Part shown: in pieces, positions 1-5,824 of the stretch | How positions within the stretch are numbered: the stretch's first letter is position 1 | Layout of the letters: the number at the start of each line of letters is the position of its first letter | Assembly (NCBI GenBank): GCA_003521845.1 | Contig: DPHB01000038.1 | Location: forward strand, 1-8,416 | Source: Oceanospirillaceae bacterium | GTDB taxonomy: Bacteria; Pseudomonadota; Gammaproteobacteria; Pseudomonadales; Balneatricaceae | Direction of reading: 5' to 3' | Length of the DNA: 8,416 nt | Position numbers and translations under genes: made by a program | The notes under the pieces: model-generated | What the model saw: the letters and a program-made list of their open reading frames with translations, nothing else | Databases searched by the model: none | What the model was told of the DNA's origin: nothing

Positions 1-39
1 AGACTGGCACTTTGGGGTCTGACCCCAAAGTGCCAGTCT
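1..39. repeat. Perfect 39-nt palindrome (REP/MITE-like)
   Basis: Two exactly complementary 19-nt arms (1-19 and 21-39) are separated by a single T at position 20. The centre reads GGGGTCTGACCCC. The element lies at the very edge of the window, so it may be longer than seen. It sits 33 nt beyond the stop codon of the MBL-fold gene, where it could act as a 3' stem-loop for the minus-strand operon. I see no T-run after it within the window, so it is not called a terminator. High-symmetry intergenic palindromes of this kind are typical of REP or small non-autonomous elements. That family assignment is inference, because only one copy is visible here. Confidence 0.75.
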
Positions 40-71
40 ATCCTTACAAACAGGTGCTTATGAAAATTTGG

Positions 72-1103
72 TTAGGCTTGTTGGTACCAATGGATACCAT
101 CGCTGTCGGTGGTGCGGGCTAGTTTACCGTCGTGGACTAACAAGTTGAGATGGGCGAGGGTTTCGCCGACGGCAAGGGTCATAACGGCATTGTCGATTTC
201 ACGACGGAACAGGCTGCTAAATAGATCAACTACGCGTTGTGGACTTTCACAGGCTGCTAGCAGCTTATCTAACCCACGTTGATGGCCTTGTTGCAGGTAT
301 TGCAAGCGTGCTGGTGCGCCTTGGAAGGGGCGTTCGTGGGACGGTAATACGAGTACGTCAGCTGGTAGGCGTTGTTCTAGTTTGGCGCAGGAATCCAGCC
401 AATCTTGCAAAGGATTTGATTCTGGTTCTGTGGGCCAAACGCTGACGTTGGATGAGATACCCGGCAATAACTGGTCGCCAGAAATATATAGGTTTAAAGC
501 TTCACACAGGAAGGTCATCTGTTCTGGAGCATGACCGGTACCGACGATGACCTGCCAGGTGTGACCGGCCATAACAAACTCATCACCGTCTTGCAGGCGC
601 TCATATTGCTCGGGTAAGGGTTTGATCATCTTACCGTAACCACCAAACTTGGTTTCGTAGTATTCCAGCTGATCGGCAGTAAAGCCTGCGGAAGCATAAA
701 ACTGAATACCCGCTTCGGGGGCTTCGCGGTAGCTATCGGCGACCAGTACGCGGCACATCAAATAATCGGTACGGGACATGAAAAGAGGCACTTGCCACTT
801 GCGGCACAACCAGCCAGCGAGGCCAACATGATCCGGGTGCATATGGGTGACAAAGATGCGCTTAACGGGCTTGGCGTCTTTGTTTTCTAGCATGATCTTG
901 CGCCATAGCTCAACGCAAGTTTCGGTGCCAATGCCCGTATCAATTAGGTTCCAGCCGTCTTCATCTTCAATAATCCACAAATTAATGTGATCTAGAGAAA
1001 AGGGCAATGGCATGCGCAACCAGTAGACGCCAGGGGCTACTTCAGTCGGTATGCCATGAGGTGGGGCTTCGGCAATGGGGAATACAAGTTCTGGTCTAGG
1101 CAA
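72..1103 (-). CDS. MBL-fold metallo-hydrolase (glyoxalase II / LACTB2-like)
   Basis: This is a 343-residue cytoplasmic metallo-beta-lactamase-fold hydrolase with no signal peptide. The metal ligands are all visible: THMHPDHVG gives His87, His89, Asp91 and His92, GTGHAPEQ gives His191, SGD gives Asp210, and PSHERPF gives His256. Residues from about 270 to the end are mostly helical and resemble the winged-helix tail found after the catalytic domain in LACTB2-like members. The start is TTG: an AGGAG lies 7 nt upstream, and the first in-frame ATG (residue 31) would cut into the domain. It is the last gene of the minus-strand cluster, 110 nt after the hydratase/dehydrogenase gene, with a palindromic repeat in between. 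The substrate is unknown. Thioester hydrolysis, for instance of stalled acyl-CoA intermediates, is a guess from the neighbours and from glyoxalase II chemistry. Confidence 0.88.
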   Translation of the reverse strand: MPRPELVFPIAEAPPHGIPTEVAPGVYWLRMPLPFSLDHINLWIIEDEDGWNLIDTGIGTETCVELWRKIMLENKDAKPVKRIFVTHMHPDHVGLAGWLCRKWQVPLFMSRTDYLMCRVLVADSYREAPEAGIQFYASAGFTADQLEYYETKFGGYGKMIKPLPEQYERLQDGDEFVMAGHTWQVIVGTGHAPEQMTFLCEALNLYISGDQLLPGISSNVSVWPTEPESNPLQDWLDSCAKLEQRLPADVLVLPSHERPFQGAPARLQYLQQGHQRGLDKLLAACESPQRVVDLFSSLFRREIDNAVMTLAVGETLAHLNLLVHDGKLARTTDSDGIHWYQQA

Positions 1104-1110
1104 GGTGTCG

Positions 1111-1115
1111 CTCCT
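1111..1115 (-). promoter_or_regulatory. Ribosome binding site deciding a TTG start
   Basis: On the minus strand this reads AGGAG, followed by 7 nt and then the TTG at 1103-1101. It is the strongest Shine-Dalgarno match among the minus-strand genes here, and it is the reason for accepting the non-ATG start of the MBL-fold gene. It also shows that this gene has its own translation initiation, although no separate promoter was recognised. Confidence 0.7.
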
Positions 1116-1136
1116 GTGTAGCCCGGAGTGGATATG

Positions 1137-1201
1137 CCCGTCATTACGAGGCCTTTGGCCCGTGGTAATCTCAACAAGATTGCCTTGTACGCAATGACGG
1201 G
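1137..1201. repeat. Dispersed palindromic repeat, copy 1 (65 bp)
   Basis: The outer ends CCCGTCATT (1137-1145) and AATGACGGG (1193-1201) are exact inverted repeats. An inner pair, GGTAATCT and AGATTGCC, closes a second stem around 1164-1184. The same outer CGTCATT and inner GGCAATCT / AGAT(C/T)GCC blocks recur in the element at 6994-7082, so the two belong to one family. It fills most of the 110-nt gap between the hydratase/dehydrogenase gene and the MBL-fold gene and would form a hairpin in their shared transcript. It contains no coding sequence, so a non-autonomous MITE or REP-like element is the likely nature. Confidence 0.75.
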
Positions 1202-1213
1202 GTAAAACCGAGC

Positions 1214-3337
1214 TTAATTAAATGTGTCTCGTTCTGATAATACCTTAGGCGGGGTAAAGCGGTCACCATAAAGACTGGCTAGTTCTTCACATCTGCGTAT
1301 AAATTTATCTTTACCATAGGTATTGATAAATTGCAGATAGCCACCGGTCCACATAGGCGCGCCTATACCCAGTACAGAGCCTACGTTGGCGTCGGCTACT
1401 TGGCGTATGACGCCTTCTTCTAAACACTTGAGGCTTTCGATTACCGGGCGGAATAGCATGCGGTCTTTGATGTCGTCATGGCTGATTTCTACTTCTGGCT
1501 TACGCCACGCTTGCAGGCCTGGCCAGATGCTCTTTTGGCCATCTTGGTAGTCAAAAAAGCCACCACCTTCAATACGTCCACGGCGGCCATGTTCTTCCAC
1601 TAGGCAGCGCAGCATAGCACGTGCTTCTGGATTGGGTTCGTGGTTTGGATCACGCAAGCCCATTTGCTCTTGGGTGTCGTGAATTTCTAACGGCAACCAT
1701 AGCTTTAGTTCGTCCATCAAGGTGAGCATACCCACGGGGAAACCAATGGCCTTACCCAGGTTGTCGACCAATACTGGATCCAGGCCTTCGGCAACAAGCT
1801 GCATGCCTTCGTCGAGCTTGGTAAAGATCACACGTGAGGTGTAGAAGCCTGTAGCGTCATTAACCACGATGGGGGTCTTGTTGATTTGACGGGCAAAGTC
1901 AAAGGCTTTGGCTAGGGTTTCGTCATTCGTTTGGTCACCGCAGATGATTTCCAATAAGGGCATCTTGTCCACAGGTGAGAAGAAGTGTAGACCTATAAAG
2001 TTTGACTGTTGTTTAGCACTTGCTGCCAATTGTGTAATGGGCAGGGTAGACGTGTTAGAGCCCCATACGCCATTTTCAGCTAGCAAAGTTTCATGTTCGG
2101 CCAACACCTTGTCTTTCAGGTCTTTGCGTTCAAACACGGCTTCAATGATGAGGTCACAGCCTTGTAGATCGCTGGCAACGCAGGTCGGCTCGATATTGGC
2201 CAATACCTGTGCCATTTGTTCGCTACTCATGCGACCCTTGTCGACACGCTTTTGTAATAACTTTTGCGTATAGGCTTTGCCCTTGTCGGCGGCCTCTTGG
2301 GTCAGGTCTTTAAGGTGCACACGGATACCTGCCATGGCTGCACTATAGGCGATACCTTGACCCATCATACCAGCACCTAGCACGCCCAAACGCTGTACCT
2401 TATTAGGCGCTATGTCTTGAGGACGGTTGATGCCGCCTTTCACCTTGTTCATATTGAAGAACATGGTATTGATGATATTCTTGGCTACCGGGTGTACCAC
2501 TAGCTCGACGAATTGACGTGATTCGATACGCAGGGCGGTATCAAAATCCACACGAGTGGCTTCTACGCAGCAATCTAGAATACGTTCAGGAGCTGGTAGC
2601 AGGCCACGCGTAGTCTGTTGCAACTGCGCGCTGGCGAAGGCTACCTTGGCCGCCAAACCTGGGTGGTTAGCGTTGCCGCCTGGTACCTTGTGGCCTTTGC
2701 TGTCCCAAGGCTGCTGGTGCTGGTCCGCATTGGCTTGTATCCATGCTTTGGCTTGCTCAACTAGGCTTTCTTTGTCATCCGTCAAGGCATCTAGCCAGCC
2801 AAAATCTAAGGCTTGTTGCGGGCTCATGGGGCGGCCTTGGCTCAATACAGGAAAGGCTTTTTCTAGGCCGTGCATGTGAATGCTACGCACGATGCCACCG
2901 GCGCCGGGTAATAAGCCTAGGCCAACTTCAGGCAGGCCTACTTTCAGGCTCTTGTCCTGCCAGGCAAGGCGATGATTACAAGCTAGGCAGATCTCAAAGC
3001 CACCACCTAGGGCGCTGCCATTGATGGCCGCAACTACCGGTACAGGTAGTTTTTCCAAACGACGGAAGTTGGCTTTCATGCCTTCCACTTGTTTATACAG
3101 AGTTTCAATTTCTGTTTTCTCAACCGCGAGCAGCCACTTTAAGTCACCACCGGCAAAGAAGGTATCTTTGGCAGAAGTGATGACCACACCGGTGAGGTTG
3201 GTTTCGGCCTCTAGTTGATCCACTGTGTCTTGCAATAAACCCATGTAAGCGAGGTTCATGCTGTTCACGGGACCTTGCATGTCCATGGTGATGGTAACAA
3301 TGCCATGTTGGTCTTTTTGGTAATTAAATTCAGCCAT
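1214..3337 (-). CDS. Bifunctional enoyl-CoA hydratase / 3-hydroxyacyl-CoA dehydrogenase (FadB/FadJ-type alpha subunit)
   Basis: This 707-residue protein catalyses hydration of trans-2-enoyl-CoA and NAD-dependent oxidation of 3-hydroxyacyl-CoA. The crotonase domain covers about 1-190: the oxyanion and catalytic region GGGFE gives Glu115, and GLPEVGLGLLPGAGG gives Glu137, matching the two catalytic Glu of E. coli FadB (119 and 139). The Rossmann domain begins near 314 with GVLGAGMMGQG. The dehydrogenase signature continues with SNTS (427-430), the catalytic HFFSP His451 and NDATGFYTSR (493-502), followed by two C-terminal helical domains. Length is close to FadJ (714) and FadB (729). The ATG lies 4 nt after the thiolase stop and has only a poor Shine-Dalgarno, so translation is probably coupled. 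Thiolase-first order resembles fadI-fadJ rather than fadB-fadA, but orthology was not tested, so no symbol is given. The two proteins should form an alpha2beta2-type complex in the cytoplasm. Confidence 0.95.
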   Translation of the reverse strand: MAEFNYQKDQHGIVTITMDMQGPVNSMNLAYMGLLQDTVDQLEAETNLTGVVITSAKDTFFAGGDLKWLLAVEKTEIETLYKQVEGMKANFRRLEKLPVPVVAAINGSALGGGFEICLACNHRLAWQDKSLKVGLPEVGLGLLPGAGGIVRSIHMHGLEKAFPVLSQGRPMSPQQALDFGWLDALTDDKESLVEQAKAWIQANADQHQQPWDSKGHKVPGGNANHPGLAAKVAFASAQLQQTTRGLLPAPERILDCCVEATRVDFDTALRIESRQFVELVVHPVAKNIINTMFFNMNKVKGGINRPQDIAPNKVQRLGVLGAGMMGQGIAYSAAMAGIRVHLKDLTQEAADKGKAYTQKLLQKRVDKGRMSSEQMAQVLANIEPTCVASDLQGCDLIIEAVFERKDLKDKVLAEHETLLAENGVWGSNTSTLPITQLAASAKQQSNFIGLHFFSPVDKMPLLEIICGDQTNDETLAKAFDFARQINKTPIVVNDATGFYTSRVIFTKLDEGMQLVAEGLDPVLVDNLGKAIGFPVGMLTLMDELKLWLPLEIHDTQEQMGLRDPNHEPNPEARAMLRCLVEEHGRRGRIEGGGFFDYQDGQKSIWPGLQAWRKPEVEISHDDIKDRMLFRPVIESLKCLEEGVIRQVADANVGSVLGIGAPMWTGGYLQFINTYGKDKFIRRCEELASLYGDRFTPPKVLSERDTFN

Positions 3338-3341
3338 TGTC

Positions 3342-4550
3342 TTATACTCGCTCTATCAAAGTGGAAATACCCATGCCGCCACCCACACACAGTGAGATCA
3401 TGGCACGCTTGGCATCGCGGCGTTCTAGTTCATCAAGTACCACGGATACTAGACAGCCGCCAGTGGCTCCCAAAGGATGCCCCATAGCAATGGCACCACC
3501 GTTAACGTTGGTGATGCTGTCATCAATACCTAGGTCGCGCATGTAACGCAAAGCAACAGAAGCAAAGGCTTCGTTGATTTCCCACAGGTCAATATCGGCG
3601 ACCGTTAAGCCGGCTTTTTGTAAACACTTTTTGGCAGCAGGGCCAGGGCCCGTTAGCATGATCACAGGGTCGGTTGCCAATACTGCCGTAGCGACAATGC
3701 GACCTCTAGGTTGAATGCCCATGGCTTCGCCCATGGCCTTGTTGCCGATGAGTACGGCGCTAGCGCCATCAACGATACCCGAGGAGTTGCCCGCTGTGTG
3801 TACGTGGTTGATGTCCATGACCTGTGGGTACTTGCGTTTGGCCATGTCATCAAAGCCGGCGGCACCCATTTGTACAAAGGATGCGCGTAGGGCGCCTAGG
3901 GTTTCGGTGCTGGTATTAGGCTTAATAAAGTCATCGCGTTGCAATATAGACATGCCATTGCGATCGGTGACTGGCAATACGGAACCGTCAAACCAACCCT
4001 TGTCACGCGCATTCGTTGCCCGTTGTTGGCTTTGTACAGCAAAAGCATCGACTTGTTCGCGGCTATAGCCGTCTATGGTGGCAATCAAGTCAGCGCCAAT
4101 ACCTTGGGGTACGGAAAGGTTGTCAGCGATAAACTCAGGGTCAGCTAGGAAGGGCCCGCCATTGCTACCCATGCCAACACGGCTCATGGCTTCAACGCCA
4201 CCGGCCACGACTAAAGACTCCATGCCCGAGGCCACCTTGGCGGCAGCGCTATTCACGGCTTCTAAGCCAGAGGCGCAAAAACGGTCCAACTGTACACCGG
4301 GTACCGATTCGTCCCAACCTGCGTGCATAACAGCGCAGCGAGCTATGTCTGAACCTTGCTCTGACATAGGGGTAACACAACCCATAAGTACATCATCAAC
4401 CAGGCTAGTGTCTAGGTCATGGCGCTCTTGTAAGCCCTTTAATAGACCTGAAAGTAAATTGATGGGCTTTACTTCGGATAGGGTGCCGACACCCATTTTG
4501 CCCCTAGAACGTGGTGTGCGGACAGCGTCGTAAATATAAGCTGTGGTCAT
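3342..4550 (-). CDS. Acetyl-CoA C-acyltransferase (thiolase, beta subunit)
   Basis: This 402-residue thiolase cleaves 3-ketoacyl-CoA with CoA to acetyl-CoA (or propionyl-CoA) and a shortened acyl-CoA. The nucleophile is Cys92 in RFCASGLEAV. The other thiolase signatures are present: HTAGNSSGIVDGAS (251-264), NEAFA (326-330), GGAIAMGHPLGATG with His358, and the C-terminal CVGGGMG with Cys388. Length is normal for the family (about 390-430). The ATG is preceded by GAGG with 8 nt spacing. It is the first enzyme gene after the AraC regulator (88-nt gap) and runs almost directly into the hydratase/dehydrogenase gene. A candidate promoter and operator lie in that gap. Sequence alone does not separate degradative from biosynthetic thiolases, but the partner gene makes beta-oxidation the clear reading. 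Confidence 0.95.
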   Translation of the reverse strand: MTTAYIYDAVRTPRSRGKMGVGTLSEVKPINLLSGLLKGLQERHDLDTSLVDDVLMGCVTPMSEQGSDIARCAVMHAGWDESVPGVQLDRFCASGLEAVNSAAAKVASGMESLVVAGGVEAMSRVGMGSNGGPFLADPEFIADNLSVPQGIGADLIATIDGYSREQVDAFAVQSQQRATNARDKGWFDGSVLPVTDRNGMSILQRDDFIKPNTSTETLGALRASFVQMGAAGFDDMAKRKYPQVMDINHVHTAGNSSGIVDGASAVLIGNKAMGEAMGIQPRGRIVATAVLATDPVIMLTGPGPAAKKCLQKAGLTVADIDLWEINEAFASVALRYMRDLGIDDSITNVNGGAIAMGHPLGATGGCLVSVVLDELERRDAKRAMISLCVGGGMGISTLIERV

Positions 4551-4557
4551 GATGTTA

Positions 4558-4581
4558 ACCTCATAATGATGTATATGAGGT
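4558..4581. promoter_or_regulatory. Inverted repeat overlapping the thiolase RBS and leader
   Basis: ACCTCAT (4558-4564) and ATGAGGT (4575-4581) are exact 7-bp arms around a 10-nt centre. In the minus-strand transcript the second arm contains the GAGG Shine-Dalgarno of the thiolase, so the hairpin would hide it. At DNA level the dyad covers the predicted transcription start and could instead be a repressor site. The sequence does not decide between these two roles. Confidence 0.4.
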
Positions 4582-4582
4582 C

Positions 4583-4611
4583 AGTGTAGGAGGGCTAGCT
4601 TGCAGGGGCAA
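4583..4611 (-). promoter_or_regulatory. Candidate sigma70 promoter for the thiolase operon
   Basis: On the minus strand TTGCCC (4611-4606) and TACACT (4588-4583) are separated by 17 nt, each matching the consensus at four of six positions. Transcription would begin near 4576, giving a leader of about 26 nt. The weak boxes fit an activator-dependent promoter. The proposed AraC-type site abuts the -35 box. Confidence 0.4.
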
Positions 4612-4642
4612 TGATATTGCTTGCTGTATTAATTGACATTAG
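4611..4642 (-). promoter_or_regulatory. Candidate AraC-type operator upstream of the thiolase
   Basis: Read on the minus strand, CTAATGTCAA (4642-4633) is followed 22 bp later, start to start, by GCAATATCAT (4620-4611), which shares the AAT.TCA core (6 of 10). The second half-site overlaps the -35 box by one base. The first half-site overlaps the stop codon of the regulator gene. The same 10-mer with the same geometry occurs at 5687-5718 before the acyl-CoA dehydrogenase. Direct repeats about 21-22 bp apart with the proximal one touching -35 are the known layout for AraC-family activators. Binding by this regulator is inference. Confidence 0.45.
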
Positions 4643-5661
4643 GTGACAAGCAAGGTGTTGGCAGTGAGGCGCTGACGATATTGATTAGGGGGCATGCCAG
4701 TCCAGCCTTTAAAGGCCCTTACTAGAGCGCTAGCTTCACTAAAACCGGTGCTTTCAGCAATTTCTTCAAGGCTCAAGCTACTGTTTACCAAGAGTTTTAT
4801 AACTAGATCTTGGCGTACTTGGTTACGCAAACGGATGTAATCGAAGCCTTCTTGCTTAAGGCGACGGCGTAAACTGTATTCAGGTAGATCAAGGTGTTGG
4901 GCAACCTGCGCCATATGGGGCCAAAGCTGTTGTTTGGTCAGTAGTCTTTCAATAATTAGGCACACATCCAAAGCCAGGCCTCGGGTTTTGGCTAAGGGCA
5001 GATAAATGCCTTCTGGTGTGCGCCTTGCCCAGCTCATGGCATCGGCTTCACTGCGGATTATTTGTTTGTTGAGGGCAATCTTTGGTAGCTCTAATTGATT
5101 ACTATTTTGCCCATAGGCAATGGGGGCATTAAGAAACATGTCGCCATAGGCAAGGTGTTGTGGGGGCTTCGGGTAGTCTAAATTTACGGAAAGAATGGGA
5201 ATATGAATATCACCTAACCAACAAGAAAAACGGTGCAGCACCATTAAGATGGTTTCTATGGGCAGTTCGTTAGCAACACGTTTGTTAGGTAATCGATAGA
5301 GGTGAATGTGGCAGCTGTCTTGACTTTCTTGTAGTTCAAAGCCAAGGCTGTTGTCCAGTAAATGAAACGCTTCGCAGGTGCGTTCAAGCGCTTGTTGTAA
5401 ATTGTCCGCGTGGCTGGCATAGGCGCAAATCACTGCCAAACAACCTATAGGTTGGCGTCTTTCTACCAAGCCAAATAGCTCATCACCTAAGCCCAGTGTC
5501 ACCGCACGCATGAGGCGCACATGTTGTTCGGCACTGAGGCTAGCTTGTTTGCAAAGTAGCTGTTGGGGCAGTTTGGCGTTTTCATAAACCTGCTCTGCAG
5601 CGAGGCCTTGACTAGCTGCGCCCTGCAACATGTTATCGATAAATGGCCAAGTGATTTTCAT
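4639..5661 (-). CDS. AraC-family transcriptional regulator (Arabinose_bd-type N-terminus)
   Basis: This is a 340-residue cytoplasmic DNA-binding protein. Residues about 1-210 look like the all-purpose effector domain seen in OruR-type AraC regulators, including the region around PIGCLAVICAYASH (71-84). The C-terminus carries two helix-turn-helix units, about 248-270 (MAQVAQHLDLPEYSLRRRL) and 296-320, the latter with the AraC signature IAESTGFSEASALVRAFKGW. Length is typical for this subgroup (about 330-345). No Shine-Dalgarno precedes the ATG, and the candidate promoter would start transcription at or next to it, so the mRNA may be leaderless. It lies between the two enzyme groups, divergent from the dehydrogenase and upstream of the thiolase, which points to local control of both. 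The inducer is unknown; an acyl-CoA or free acid is a guess. Confidence 0.92.
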   Translation of the reverse strand: MKITWPFIDNMLQGAASQGLAAEQVYENAKLPQQLLCKQASLSAEQHVRLMRAVTLGLGDELFGLVERRQPIGCLAVICAYASHADNLQQALERTCEAFHLLDNSLGFELQESQDSCHIHLYRLPNKRVANELPIETILMVLHRFSCWLGDIHIPILSVNLDYPKPPQHLAYGDMFLNAPIAYGQNSNQLELPKIALNKQIIRSEADAMSWARRTPEGIYLPLAKTRGLALDVCLIIERLLTKQQLWPHMAQVAQHLDLPEYSLRRRLKQEGFDYIRLRNQVRQDLVIKLLVNSSLSLEEIAESTGFSEASALVRAFKGWTGMPPNQYRQRLTANTLLVT

Positions 5662-5667
5662 GTGTGA

Positions 5668-5696
5668 ATTGTGGTAATTTTGTTAACTAATGTCAA
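5668..5696 (-). promoter_or_regulatory. Candidate promoter of the AraC-family regulator
   Basis: On the minus strand a perfect TTGACA (5696-5691) is followed after 17 nt by CACAAT (5673-5668, four of six). The predicted start falls at about 5661-5662, on the A of the ATG or the base before it. The -35 box lies wholly within the CTAATGTCAA half-site, so the regulator would be expected to block its own promoter when bound. Confidence 0.45.
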
Positions 5697-5718
5697 GCCT
5701 AGTATGAGCTGGTGTCCT
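5687..5718 (+). promoter_or_regulatory. Candidate AraC-type operator in the divergent spacer
   Basis: CTAATGTCAA (5687-5696) is identical to the 10-mer upstream of the thiolase. A degenerate copy, CTGGTGTCCT (5709-5718), begins 22 bp further on and keeps CT..TGTC. The second copy overlaps the candidate -35 of the acyl-CoA dehydrogenase by one base, exactly as at the thiolase promoter. Which protein binds is inferred from the adjacent AraC-family gene. Confidence 0.45.
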
Positions 5719-5747
5719 TGTCATAATAGCCCTAGCATCGCTAATAT
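5718..5747 (+). promoter_or_regulatory. Candidate promoter of the acyl-CoA dehydrogenase
   Basis: TTGTCA (5718-5723, five of six) is followed after 18 nt by TAATAT (5742-5747, four of six). An overlapping TATAAA (5745-5750) would need a 20-nt spacer. Transcription would begin near 5754, leaving a leader of about 70 nt that contains a GCTAA/TTAGC dyad (5766-5783) and the palindrome AGCATGCT (5781-5788), neither with a known role. Confidence 0.35.
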
Positions 5748-5814
5748 AAATTGCAAAATACGCTAGCTAATAGACAAGTTAGCATGCTTCTCAACGATGT
5801 TGGGAATAAATTAT

Positions 5815-5818
5815 GGAG
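5815..5818 (+). promoter_or_regulatory. Ribosome binding site deciding the dehydrogenase start
   Basis: GGAG is followed by 6 nt and then the ATG at 5825. The in-frame ATG at 5813 has only GGGA 7 nt upstream and overlaps this site. The 5825 start is therefore preferred, giving a protein beginning MSLFTA. Confidence 0.6.
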
Positions 5819-5824
5819 AGCAAT

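Noticed and set aside
1908..2273. Plus-strand ORF antisense to the hydratase/dehydrogenase
   Set aside because: It is fully covered by the well-supported dehydrogenase domain on the other strand and has no recognisable motif.
4075..4533. Plus-strand 152-codon ORF antisense to the thiolase
   Set aside because: It lies wholly inside a gene with intact thiolase motifs, shows no domain and has Ser/Pro-rich shadow composition.
4608..4620. GCAAT/ATTGC inverted repeat over the thiolase -35 region as a separate repressor site
   Set aside because: The arms are only 5 bp, and the bases are better explained as the second half-site of the direct repeat.
5766..5788. GCTAA/TTAGC dyad and AGCATGCT palindrome as an operator for the dehydrogenase
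   Set aside because: The arms are short, they match no motif I know, and no second copy occurs upstream of the thiolase; they are mentioned only in the promoter entry.
5813..5824. Start of the acyl-CoA dehydrogenase at the first ATG (5813)
   Set aside because: The ATG at 5825 has a GGAG at 6 nt, which lies within the four extra codons, while 5813 has only GGGA upstream.
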